Shown here piece after piece: positions 26,049-35,071 of a stretch of DNA of 64,000 nucleotides (positions within the stretch are counted from its first letter, which is position 1; the number at the start of each line of letters is the position of its first letter). This DNA comes from Epiperipatus broadwayi (taxonomy: Eukaryota; Onychophora; Udeonychophora; Euonychophora; Peripatidae), in contig JAQFVV010006255.1 of assembly GCA_028023455.1 (NCBI GenBank), forward strand, positions 2,540,001-2,604,000, read 5' to 3'. A model generated the notes under the pieces. That model made no database searches, was not told the DNA's origin, and saw only the letters and a program-made list of their open reading frames with translations. Both the position numbers and the translations under genes were made by a program.

Positions 26049-26213
26049 AACTTATAAATAATGCCCAACTTTTATTATATCAATGGTAATCTTTTTTTTT
26101 TCATGTGTCAAAGCATCGGCCAGGAAGTGAACCCGGACAACTGCTTGTGAGGCAGCTGTGCTGACCACCAACTTATAAATAATGCCCAATTTTTATTATA
26201 TCAATGCTAATCT
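26049..26213 (-). repeat. tRNA-like retroposon between 44 bp direct repeats
   Basis: The 44 bp at 26049-26092 and 26170-26213 are direct repeats with two mismatches (both contain 'acttataaataatgccca' and 'tttattatatcaatg'). Between them, on the minus strand, is a tRNA-like sequence (26102-26169) followed by an A-run of about 10 at 26092-26101. A relative of the flanking segment at 26502-26560 shows a single copy without the insert. The layout fits a retroposed tRNA-derived sequence, but 44 bp is unusually long for a target duplication. Confidence 0.6.
26102..26169 (-). tRNA. 5'-truncated tRNA-like pseudogene (Val/Gly-like)
   Basis: On the minus strand it forms an anticodon arm GCTGC-CTCACAA-GCAGT (loop anticodon CAC, Val) and a T-arm CCGGG-TTCACTT-CCTGG, followed by a 3' acceptor strand CCGATGC. 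The D-arm is partial (GGTGGTCAGCAC) and the 5' acceptor strand is absent. Wording around the anticodon arm also resembles tRNA-Gly. Missing 5' acceptor and an A-tail point to a retroposed pseudogene or short SINE, not a working tRNA. Confidence 0.6.
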
Positions 26214-26501
26214 ATTTTGTCAGATAAAAATGCTCTTTATCTGACTTTTGGTTTATTATATAATAATAAATCTAGCATTGATATTGATATTTTAAAAAGC
26301 TGAACTTTTTATTAGTTGCATTTTTTGTTTTTATAATAATTAAATCAGCTCAAATATTAATTTAGATGAAATTGTAATGATTTTTAACAAGAATGAAAAT
26401 AATTTTATGGCCTACTAAATATGTAACATTAAGAATATAAACTTACTCCTGGAACAAATAATCTGGATATATTATTAAGATAACTCATAAGTTGATTACC
26501 A

Positions 26502-26630
26502 AAAAATCATTTAAACAAACTTGTAAATGATGCCTCTCTTTTGTTATATCAATACTAATCCATTTTGTTAGATAAAAGCTGATCTTTTATCTGACTTTTG
26601 GTTTGTTATATAGTAATAAACCAAGCCTTG
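26502..26630 (+). repeat. Diverged duplicate of 26030-26280 segment
   Basis: Shares 'aaaaatcatttaaacaaactt', 'ttatatcaat.ctaatc.attttgt' and the small hairpin around 'tttatctgacttttggttt' with the 26030-26280 region, about 475 bp upstream. It lacks the tRNA-like insert. It serves as an empty-site comparison for that insertion. Confidence 0.6.
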
Positions 26631-27315
26631 GTACTAGGGCACATTTACTCTATTAAGGTTTTAGTTATATAAATATATACATAATGTTGTATATGATCTT
26701 TTATGGAGAAAATAAATTTTCACTTAAATAAAGTAATATCTGGCTTTCAATCTTATCATTTATATATATATATATATGTGTGTGTGTATTGTTATACTGC
26801 ATTTGCAAAATTCAACTGCATATAATTAACTAACACTTAGATTTAAATTTGTTCATAAACTAATGTTCCTTATGCATATAAAAATATCTTATTACTATTG
26901 CAAATACATTTTGTAATGATTCTTAGTATATACAATATATCCTTAATCTGAACATTATCACATATATTATATACATACTGTAAACTTATACAGAATTATT
27001 CTTTTTGTTATATATTTCTATGTCATCCACACATTAAATGTGTATATTAGATTGGCATTCGATCAAATTATTATATGCTCTTCAATATATTGCCAACATT
27101 GATTATATACATTTAACCTGTGGTATCAATTATATTTTGGTTCAAGTCATCTTTTGTGTACATTGTACTTCATATGTAACAGTTTACATTTTGTGTTAAA
27201 TTTTGATTACAATAGAATATATGTGGTTTATTGAAGTGCAAGTGTATAGTCTTCTTTTAACACACATTTTATGTATATAGTTTGAATATACAAATTAAGC
27301 TTATAGTATAAACAA

Positions 27316-27384
<69 letters not shown>

Positions 27385-27410
27385 ATAATAATAATAATAA
27401 TAATAATAAA
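27316..27410. repeat. (AAT)n microsatellite
   Basis: About 21 uninterrupted AAT units, a CAAAA interruption near 27381, then about 8 more units. It is simple-sequence DNA. Confidence 0.95.
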
Positions 27411-27867
27411 AGTAGTTATTAATAATAAATTGAAAAAACATATTTACTTATATATTTATTGTGTGTATGTGTGCTTACTCATTCAAATTCACTCAAAAAT
27501 AAAAATAGTAAAAAAATTATTATACTATAATATCAGCTTTTTGTTATAGTTAAACTGTCATATTATCTTATTTGTCTTTAAAGAATTTAAATATGTATAC
27601 ACTTTCCTGAATTTGTAAAGTCATCTTACTTGCAGTTACCGATTTTAGTTTCTCAGGATTCTGATACAATTCAAGAATAATTTATAGTTTTTCTTAAATT
27701 ACATAAAACTTAGTTTTATGCTTAGAAAACATTTTATTTACATCAAAGTAAAAAAAAACAAACGTGTTTTGTCCGGTACTCTGAGATGGAAAAATTACTG
27801 CTGCCATATTTAAAAATGTATTATATTTGCAAATTTAAATATTTTTATTTTTTGCTTATTTATATAT

Positions 27868-29482
27868 TGTGACATGACAACTATCTTTCTTCCCCTACTA
27901 ACTGAATTTTAGTTATTAGAATCGTCATCGAGGGCGCCACCAAGGATTTCTCTCTTGGAACCTGGTCACGTAACTTTACATAAACCTGGTCTTTATTTAT
28001 TTTCGAACGACGATTCACTGATTATAAACTTTGATTATAATCTCACAGGGGTTTTCCTTTAAGAACACTAACTAATTATTATAAATAATTCAAGAATACG
28101 TTGGACAAAAAAACTTTTAATTTCTTTTACTACTATTTATTATTAATAACCTTATAATTCTATCCGATCCAGAAAGAACTGACTTACAATTTCTGATTTT
28201 CCCTCTGTTTACTTTCTAATTATGCTTCCCAAATATTTACCATAGATTTACTCGCGCCTACACTAATACTGCGAATTCTAGCAGACGTGTATATAAGACG
28301 ACTTATAGTATTTTTAATCTTTCCTGAAGTTTATTTTTAAACTCCACTTTCTTTGGTAAATAAATAAATTGCAAAAATCTTACAATGAACGTATAAGGGT
28401 CTTTCGTTTTCTTATACTTTCAATTCTTTCCTTATTTTTTACTAACAAACGAGTAACGCCCCAAAGGTTCTCTGTTACTTGGCGATGCACTTTTATACCC
28501 CCACCCTGTTGTTACTCTCTAGATCGAATAGATATTAAATAATTTAAAATACAGTTATTCCAATATTTCATAAAAAATATTGAACGAAAATTAACATTAA
28601 TAGATTGCAATATTAAGCAAATTTATTTCCCTCCCTCTATTGTTGAAACATTCGTAATAAACATAATAAATGAAAATTAAATTAAAGATAGAGTTCTATT
28701 ACACTTTACTTAGAGTTCTCATTAATTGAAATGTTATAATTACCCTGATCGATCAGAGCGGAGTGGCCTGATTTTCATAGGTTTTACATTCCATTGGTCG
28801 TGCCTTTGTCCTTGTATATGCGAATTCCATGAGTGTTCCTTTGGTTGTCCGGCTAGCAATATCCGTTTCTTCCATTCCATAACTCTCTCGATAGCTTCAT
28901 TCAGATGGAGTGGCGGTCAATTCCCCAAAGGGGAAGGTTGTGTAACTTTAGCCGCTATACATTTGACAAGAGTCCGCAAAATTAAATTTCAATAACAATA
29001 ATTTTTATTGTTCGAAACACAGCTGCTTTCTTTATTGTCCTTGCTGGTCTCTAAAGTCAAGTCAACTGATCTAACTCCTAAAAGCGATCTTATCTCCACT
29101 CTTTCTTATCTTTTTTTTTTAATTAGCGTAATAGCAATTACTAACCAAATATTTTTACTTTGTGAAAGTTTCAACAATAGAGTATAATTACTACCAAGAA
29201 TCTAATTTTGTTTTCTTTTCCCCACCCTTTTATCTCTCGAATTTTTCTCCCGTTTAATTAAACACTTTTAACATTTTTTTTTTTTTTTTAGTAAATTATA
29301 TTCAATTTTATTTGTTTATTTCAAAATAAAAGTTCAAAATTTTTACCCTTTCCATTAAATCAAAACCATTTGTTAATTAATTCTTTTTTTCATTTTACAA
29401 ACTATTTAACTTCAAAATATTTATGACAAATTATAAATATGTGAGCTTATATATATATGAGCTGACTTAAAATATCAGCTCA
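27868..29482 (-). repeat. 3' LTR of Gypsy element
   Basis: 1,615 bp, beginning TGAGCTGATATTTTAAGTC and ending TTGTCATGTCACA on the minus strand, so it has the canonical TG...CA ends. It pairs with 33459-35071. A plus-strand frame in it (28726-28995) has no recognisable domain and is antisense to the element. Confidence 0.95.
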
Positions 29483-29496
29483 TTGCCCCATTTGTC
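29483..29496 (-). other. Candidate polypurine tract
   Basis: On the minus strand GACAAATGGGGCAA directly abuts the 3' LTR start. A short purine-rich run at this place is where plus-strand DNA synthesis is primed in LTR elements. It is interrupted by T and C, so only position and the GGGG core support it. Confidence 0.4.
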
Positions 29497-29520
29497 ATAA
29501 AAAACAATAAAAAAAAAACT

Positions 29521-30627
29521 TTAATTGCCCCGCGGTGACTTGGCCCCTTCCCCCTTACAAGGTTTTAAAGATCTTGCGTTATACGCTCCCTTCTTACCTT
29601 TCTTTCCTAGAATCATGAATGCATTGGGACCGCATTTTTGAATGATTTTGTACGGACCTTCAAATAAAGGGAAAAATTTCTTATATTGCTTCTCGCTCAT
29701 TTTACTCACAGGCTGGGTTTTGACATAAACCCAATCTCCTATCTTAAAATGTACTGGACTATTATTCCCTCTTTTCTTTCGCTGTTCAGCTTTTTTTTTT
29801 AATCTCTCTCTGGCGCAACTTCGATCCTTCACTATGTCTACTGTTTCATTCTCGGGGGGCAAACGACACTTGAGAAGAGAAGGTTCCAGATGGCCGTAAT
29901 GTAATCGTTCAGGGGCAAACCCCATAGACTCGTGGTACGTGCAATTAATAATTTTCACTATTTGAGGAAGTACTTTCACCCAATGTTTATGATTTTCCTT
30001 CAAATGTGCCCGAAATAAGTTTCCCAATTCCTTCATAACCCTTTCACACGGGTTAGATTGGGGATTTCTTATAGAGGTTAAGATATGGTGTATGTTTTCC
30101 TGTTTTATCCAACTTTTCCATTCCCTGGATATAAATGGCGTCCCATGGTCACTCAAAATTGCACGTGGTCTTCCCACCTGAACGAATTGTTTCTTCTTTA
30201 ACACAGCAATAGAATTTTTTGTATCGGCTTTGTGCAATGGATAAGCCTGTACCAGCTTCGAAAACACATCGAACGTCACCAAGATATATTTATATCGACG
30301 AAACGAAGGTAATGGGCCATAAAAATCGATGGCCAACAATTCATTTGGGTTTTGGGCTATAATAGGAGTCAATATTCCCGCATAATTTTTATTCGCCGGT
30401 TTATTTTGTCTGCATCCATGGCACATCTGAAGTGTATTAATAATCGACCTATACATATTTGGCCAATAATACCACCTCTGTAAAATTTTATTCACTTTAA
30501 GTGCGCCATAGTGTCCATATGTCCTATGTACATAATTTATTAAGCGCATTCTTAAGCTTTTGGGTATGACTATTCTCCAGTAATCGGTTCCTTCTTTGAC
30601 CTGAAACATCAACGTTCCGTTTATCAT
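29521..30627 (-). CDS. Gypsy integrase (pol C-terminal segment)
   Basis: A 368-codon open frame contains the HHCC zinc-binding domain (HRTYGHYG ... CHGCRQNK, residues about 34-75) and the DDE catalytic core: D in IDFYGPLP, D in LSDHGTPF and E in NPCERVMKELG. A basic C-terminal region (about 270-368, KIGDWVYVKTQ, FEGPYKI) probably binds DNA. Integrase inserts the cDNA copy into the host genome in the nucleus. All metal-binding and catalytic residues are visible. The apparent ATG is not the natural start: homology begins upstream, and the frame is separated from RT-RNase H by a 1-nt shift in an A-run at 30650-30660. It is normally released from a Gag-Pol polyprotein. Confidence 0.92.
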   Translation of the reverse strand: MINGTLMFQVKEGTDYWRIVIPKSLRMRLINYVHRTYGHYGALKVNKILQRWYYWPNMYRSIINTLQMCHGCRQNKPANKNYAGILTPIIAQNPNELLAIDFYGPLPSFRRYKYILVTFDVFSKLVQAYPLHKADTKNSIAVLKKKQFVQVGRPRAILSDHGTPFISREWKSWIKQENIHHILTSIRNPQSNPCERVMKELGNLFRAHLKENHKHWVKVLPQIVKIINCTYHESMGFAPERLHYGHLEPSLLKCRLPPENETVDIVKDRSCARERLKKKAEQRKKRGNNSPVHFKIGDWVYVKTQPVSKMSEKQYKKFFPLFEGPYKIIQKCGPNAFMILGKKGKKGAYNARSLKPCKGEGAKSPRGN

Positions 30628-30638
30628 TTTATACCGAT

Positions 30639-32018
30639 TTATTCTATTATTTTTTTTTTTGCGTCGGTTTGCTTGCGTAGGTCGGTATCATTGTAACGTT
30701 GTATTATCTTTTTGCATGTGGGATCGGATGACTGAAAAATTTTTATCCTCTTCATGTCCCTTTCCATCAACATATCCGCATCTATTATAAGTGGAGTTAA
30801 CCGTGCTCCCTCTAATGTTAAATTTTGGCCTGTATCCGGTACTGGATTTCGGCTCAATATGTCCGGCACGATATTTTCCTTCCCTGAGCAATGAACCACT
30901 CGGTAGTTAAATCTTTGTAAATATAACGCCCACCTTATAAGCCTATCGTTTGTTAAGTAGCATTTATTTATAAACTCTAGACTCTTGTGATCCGTAATAA
31001 TAATAATCTCGGATCCTAATAGTAAATGTTTAAGTTTATTTAACGCCCATATGATGGCCAGTGCTTCTCTTTCTGTAGTCGTATAATTTCTTTCTGCAGA
31101 GTTTAAATTTCTACTTAAAAAATACAAGACTTGCGGTTTTTTTTCTTTATTCTCTTGAAATAATACAGCTCCCAACCCCACTTTACTGCTGTCAGTCTGG
31201 AGCATAAAAGGTTTATTAAAATCCGGGTATGCGAGTATGACGTTTTTTTCAAAATTTTCTTTAATTTTGCTGAATGCCTCGCTTTGTTTTTTAGTCCACT
31301 CCCACCTGCTTTCTTTTCTAAGCAATTGTAAAAGTGCCTCCGTGTCTACAGAAAATTTCTCGTAAAACCTCTGATAAAAACCACATAGGCCTAAGAATGA
31401 CCTAATTTGTTTTTTATTCTTAGGTTGAGGAAAACGACTTATAGCGTCAATCTTATCAGGATGAGGTCTCACTCCTTGAGCACAAACGAGATGCCCTAAA
31501 AACAAAATTTCTTTTTGCAATATATTACTTTTTTTTAGATTTATCGTCATATTTTTCTGCTGGCATTCTTGAAAAAATATATTTAAACTTTCCAAATGTT
31601 CTTGAGGTGACCGTGATGCTATAACAACATCATCCATATAATATACAATAAGTTGTTTTACCCTATCGGATAACACCTGGTCCAAACATCGAAGCAACCC
31701 CGACCCACTGTTAACTAACCCAAATGGCACTCGCTGAAACACATATGTATATCCCTCATATCTAAATGCGGTGTATTTTTGGTCTTCTATATGTAATGGC
31801 ATCTGCCAATAACTCGATGTTAGATCGAAAGACGAAAAATATTTCTTCTCTCGGAATTCCAATAGTAAGTCTGTGATACGCGGCGGCACATCTCTATCAG
31901 GAATCGTAATGGCGTTTAACTGACGCGCGTCTAAACACACTCTCATTGAACCGTCTTTTTTTTTACTATCACCAGAGGATTTATATATGGGGATTGCTGT
32001 TTTTTTATGATACCCCAT
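30639..32018 (-). CDS. Gypsy reverse transcriptase-RNase H
   Basis: A 459-codon frame. Meaningful homology starts at KKKDGSMRVCLDARQLN (about residue 19). RT motifs follow: FSSFDLTSSYWQMPL (first Asp), FQRVPFGLVNS, and YYMDDVVIASRS with the catalytic YMDD near residue 128. RNase H follows from about 270: FMLQTDSSKVGLGAVLF, TTTEREALAIIWAL, IITDHKSLEF and VPDILSRNP, giving the D-E-D-D set. It copies element RNA into DNA and degrades the template inside the particle. The first stretch overlaps the preceding frame at 31943-32587; the switch lies in the run of nine A at 31956-31964. The 3' end runs into another homopolymer shift at 30650-30660. Confidence 0.93.
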   Translation of the reverse strand: MGYHKKTAIPIYKSSGDSKKKDGSMRVCLDARQLNAITIPDRDVPPRITDLLLEFREKKYFSSFDLTSSYWQMPLHIEDQKYTAFRYEGYTYVFQRVPFGLVNSGSGLLRCLDQVLSDRVKQLIVYYMDDVVIASRSPQEHLESLNIFFQECQQKNMTINLKKSNILQKEILFLGHLVCAQGVRPHPDKIDAISRFPQPKNKKQIRSFLGLCGFYQRFYEKFSVDTEALLQLLRKESRWEWTKKQSEAFSKIKENFEKNVILAYPDFNKPFMLQTDSSKVGLGAVLFQENKEKKPQVLYFLSRNLNSAERNYTTTEREALAIIWALNKLKHLLLGSEIIIITDHKSLEFINKCYLTNDRLIRWALYLQRFNYRVVHCSGKENIVPDILSRNPVPDTGQNLTLEGARLTPLIIDADMLMERDMKRIKIFQSSDPTCKKIIQRYNDTDLRKQTDAKKKIIE

Positions 32019-32620
32019 TTTTCCATCTGTTGTATTTGTTTGTCTACTTCACTTTTATATTTAACTGGAATGGGGTATGACCTGCCCTGGAAGTGAGTCT
32101 CTGTTTTTACTTTGATACGATGCGTATAGCCCTTTATAATCCCAGGATTCGTAGCAAACACTTGTTTGTGCCGCTGCAATATCTCTCTAAGTTGGTCTTT
32201 CCCTTCACTATTATCCTTTTCTAACTTGCTTACTTTATCGTCTATCTCCATATCAATATCATCTACTCTCACACATGCTATCCTATTGCTTAGTTTATTA
32301 CGATCACTAAAGGGTACTTTTTCATTTTTTATTATTACTACCTTTTCATTAAAATTGATTTTTGTCCTGGTTTGATACATAAAGTCAGACCCCAGTATCA
32401 TATCTTCTATTAAACCTGGCATAGATAATAGCGTATGTTGTATTATATTTTTTTTTCCCACTTGTATTTCTCCATATACTTGCACGGGGTCGAGTTTGAC
32501 TTTTTTCCCATTTGCCATAGTTATTTCCGATTTCTTTAATGGTAACGTATGCAGTGATCCCTTCTGACTTCTGATTTGATTGAGCATTTTGTTCGAGATT
32601 ATGGAGACCTGACTTCCCTA
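31943..32620 (-). pseudogene. Gypsy protease plus RT N-terminus, broken at active site
   Basis: The visible open frame is 31943-32587. Homology extends further upstream to a TAG at 32618-32620. That stop sits at the position where aspartic proteases of retroelements carry the Ser/Thr after the catalytic Asp: the codon before it is GAC (Asp) and after it come GGA AGT. Downstream are VYGEIQV and the typical C-terminal DMILGSDFM protease motif, then a basic RT lead-in (KWGIIKKQQSPYINPLVIV). The protease would cut the Gag-Pol polyprotein. As written, the nonsense codon and a +1 shift relative to gag (near 32634-32640) prevent this. The frame then ends through a 1-nt shift at 31956-31964. Confidence 0.85.
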
Positions 32621-32633
32621 GTCCAACAGAGCT

Positions 32634-33257
32634 TTATACTTCAATCCCCTGTAATTTTACTGCAATTACAGGGCACGTTTGCTCCGCCATTGTCTGAATT
32701 TTTTCTTCTTCTTCTATAATAACGTTTAATAATTTGAGATGCGTTTCTTCTCCCTTTTCTTGTTGCTGCATGTTTTCCTCATCCGTTAGTGCTTCCAAGA
32801 CTTCTTCTAACCCTTCGTGTATGCACGTCTTTAACCTATTCCGTATATTTCTTGGCATATTTCTGCTTATTATATTCATAATCTGGCATTCTGGAATCGG
32901 ATATTCAATTACTCTTCTTAACTTCGTCATTTGTCTCAAGAAAAATTGTCTATACCCCATCCCCTTTTCTTTTGAATATTTTTCCGTTTCTACGTCCCTT
33001 TGTAATCTTTCTTGCCTTTCTATGTTCCAAAATCTTCGTATCAGAGCTTTAGTGTACTGTTTAAAACTATCGGGCTTCTCGTATATAGTTCTCCACCATT
33101 CTCTTGCTGTGCCTTCCAGATAGCTACTTGCTATGATTATTTTTACCTTCTCTCCTACTTTGTATATATCAAAACACTCTTCTAAACTTTCTATGTGTTC
33201 GAATAATGTTTCCTCATTTTTCCCTTCGAAAATTATTATCTCCATTCCATCTTGCAT
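32634..33257 (-). CDS. Gypsy Gag (matrix/capsid-like)
   Basis: A 207-codon frame resembles the retrotransposon Gag domain: the Trp-rich core REWWRTIYEKPDSFKQYTKA followed by LIRRFW, then a helical, charged C-terminus. Gag assembles the cytoplasmic particle that houses RNA and pol enzymes. No CCHC zinc knuckle is visible, which is unusual but known in some Gypsy lineages. The last residues (TCPVIAVKLQGIEV) already belong to the start of the protease, so the stop at 32634 results from a 1-nt shift and is not a natural gag terminus. Gag and pol were probably one continuous frame in the parent element. Confidence 0.85.
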   Translation of the reverse strand: MQDGMEIIIFEGKNEETLFEHIESLEECFDIYKVGEKVKIIIASSYLEGTAREWWRTIYEKPDSFKQYTKALIRRFWNIERQERLQRDVETEKYSKEKGMGYRQFFLRQMTKLRRVIEYPIPECQIMNIISRNMPRNIRNRLKTCIHEGLEEVLEALTDEENMQQQEKGEETHLKLLNVIIEEEEKIQTMAEQTCPVIAVKLQGIEV

Positions 33258-33406
33258 TTTTACTCGAGTTATATTTTTAATTATTTCCTATAGTACTAAC
33301 TCTCCCCGATGGAGTCCTGACCCCGTAATCCCATCTGAAATCCACCCCCTTACTAAAAAATTTACTCTCTCTTTTAACTCTAATCTCTGGGCGTTTCTCT
33401 TGTTAA

Positions 33407-33431
33407 CGAGCCCGACACGTTGGAAGCGCCA
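33407..33431 (-). other. Candidate primer-binding site
   Basis: On the minus strand the site begins TGGCGCTTCCAACGTG and ends TCGGGCTCG. This resembles the complement of the tRNA-Lys 3' end (TGGCGC, CCAACGTG, GGGCTCG blocks shared) with a few extra bases. It lies about 27 nt inside the 5' LTR edge instead of next to it, which lowers confidence. Confidence 0.35.
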
Positions 33432-33458
33432 TTTTCTAACTTCCCCTCCTCACTCCTC

Positions 33459-35071
33459 TGTGACACGACAACTATCTTTCTTCCCCTACTAACTGAATTT
33501 TAGTTATTAGAATCGTCGTCGAGGGCGCCACCAAGGATTTCTCTCTTGGAACCTGGTCACGTAACTTTACATAAACCTGGTCTTTATTTATTTTCGAACG
33601 ACGATTCACTGATTATAAACTTTGATTATAATCTCACAGGGGTTTTCCTTTAAGAACACTAACTAATTATTATAAATAATTCAAGAATACGTTGGACAAA
33701 AAAAACTTTTAATTTCTTTTACTACTATTTATTATTAATAACCTTATAATTCTATCCGATCCAGAAAGAACTGACTTACAATTTCTGATTTTCCCTCTGT
33801 TTACTTTCTAATTATGCTTCCCAAATATTTACCATAGATTTACTCGCGCCTACACTAATACTGCGAATTCTAGCAGACGTGTATATAAGACGACTTATAG
33901 TATTTTTAATCTTTCCTGAAGTTTATTTTTAAACTCCACTTTCTTTGGTAAATAAATAAATTGCAAAAATCTTACAATGAACGTATAAGTGTCTTTCGTT
34001 TTCTTATACTTTCAATTCTTTCCTTATTTTTTACTAACAAACGAGTAACGCCCCAAAGGTTCTCTGTTACTTGGTGACGCACTTTTACCCCCACCCTGTT
34101 GTTACTCTCTAGATCGAATAGATATTAAATAATTTAAAATACAGTTATACCAATATTTCATAAAAAATATTGAACGAAAATTAACATTAATAGATTGCAA
34201 TATTAAGAAAATTTATTTCCCTCCCTCTATTGTTGAAACATTCGTAATAAACATAATAAATGAAAATTAAATTAAAGATAAAGTTCTATTACGCTTTACT
34301 TAGAGTTCTCATTAATTGAAACGTTATAATTACCCTGATCGATCAGAGCGGAGTGGCCTGATTTTCATAGGTTTTACATTCCATTGGTCGTGCCTTTGTC
34401 CTTGTATATGCGAATTCCATGAGTGTTCCTTTGGTTGTCCGGCTAGCAATATCCGTTTCTTCCATTCCATAACTCTCTCGATAGCTTCATTCAGATGGAG
34501 TGGTGGTCAATTCCCCAAAGGGGAAGGTTGTGATAACTTTAGCCGCTATACATTTGACAAGAGTCCGCAAAATTAAATTTCAATAACAATAATTTTTATT
34601 GTTCGAAACACAGCTGCTTTCTTTATTGTCCTTGCTGGTCTCTAAAGTCAAGTCAACTGATCTAACTCCTAAAAGCGATCTTATCTCCACTCTTTCTTAT
34701 CTTTTTTTTTTAATTAGCGTAATAGCAATTACTAACCAAATATTTTTACTTTGTGAAAGTTTCAACAATAGAGTATAATTACTACCAAGAATCTAATTTT
34801 GTTTTCTTTTCCCCACCCTTTTATCTCTCGAATTTTTCTCCCGTTTAATTAAACACTTTTAACATTTTTTTTTTTTTTTTTTAATAAATTATATTCAATT
34901 TTATTTGTTTATTTCAAAATAAAAGTTCAAAATTTTTACCCTTTCCATTAAATCAAAACCATTTGTTAATTCTTTTTTTCATTTTACAAACTATTTAACT
35001 TCAAAATATTTATGACAAATTATAAATATGTGAGCTTATATATATATGAGCTGACTTAAAATATCAGCTCA
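33459..35071 (-). repeat. 5' LTR of Gypsy element
   Basis: 1,613 bp, about 99% identical to the 3' LTR. It begins TGAGCTGATATTTTAAGTC and ends TTGTCGTGTCACA on the minus strand. It should hold the element's promoter. I see no single convincing core promoter in such AT-rich sequence. Confidence 0.95.

Larger units (their letters stand above)
27868..35071 (-). mobile_element. Ty3/Gypsy LTR retrotransposon, nearly intact
   Basis: A 7.2 kb element lies on the minus strand between LTRs at 27868-29482 and 33459-35071. The internal 3,976 bp codes, in minus-strand order, for gag, protease, reverse transcriptase, RNase H and integrase. Integrase downstream of RT marks Ty3/Gypsy and excludes Ty1/Copia. 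The flanks are ATATAT on both sides (27862-27867 and 35072-35077), consistent with a short target duplication although the sequence is low-complexity. The LTRs differ at roughly 15-20 positions including small indels, so about 99% identity and recent insertion. The coding region has one nonsense codon and three 1-nt frameshifts, two of them in A-runs. No envelope gene is seen. Confidence 0.95.

Noticed and set aside
27316-27410. Possible CRISPR-like or satellite array
   Set aside because: It is a plain (AAT)n microsatellite; no spaced repeats occur anywhere in the window.
28726-28995. Open frame of 86-89 codons present in both LTRs (also 34316-34576), antisense to the element
   Set aside because: Its presence in both LTRs only reflects LTR identity; the two end differently through an indel and no domain is recognised.
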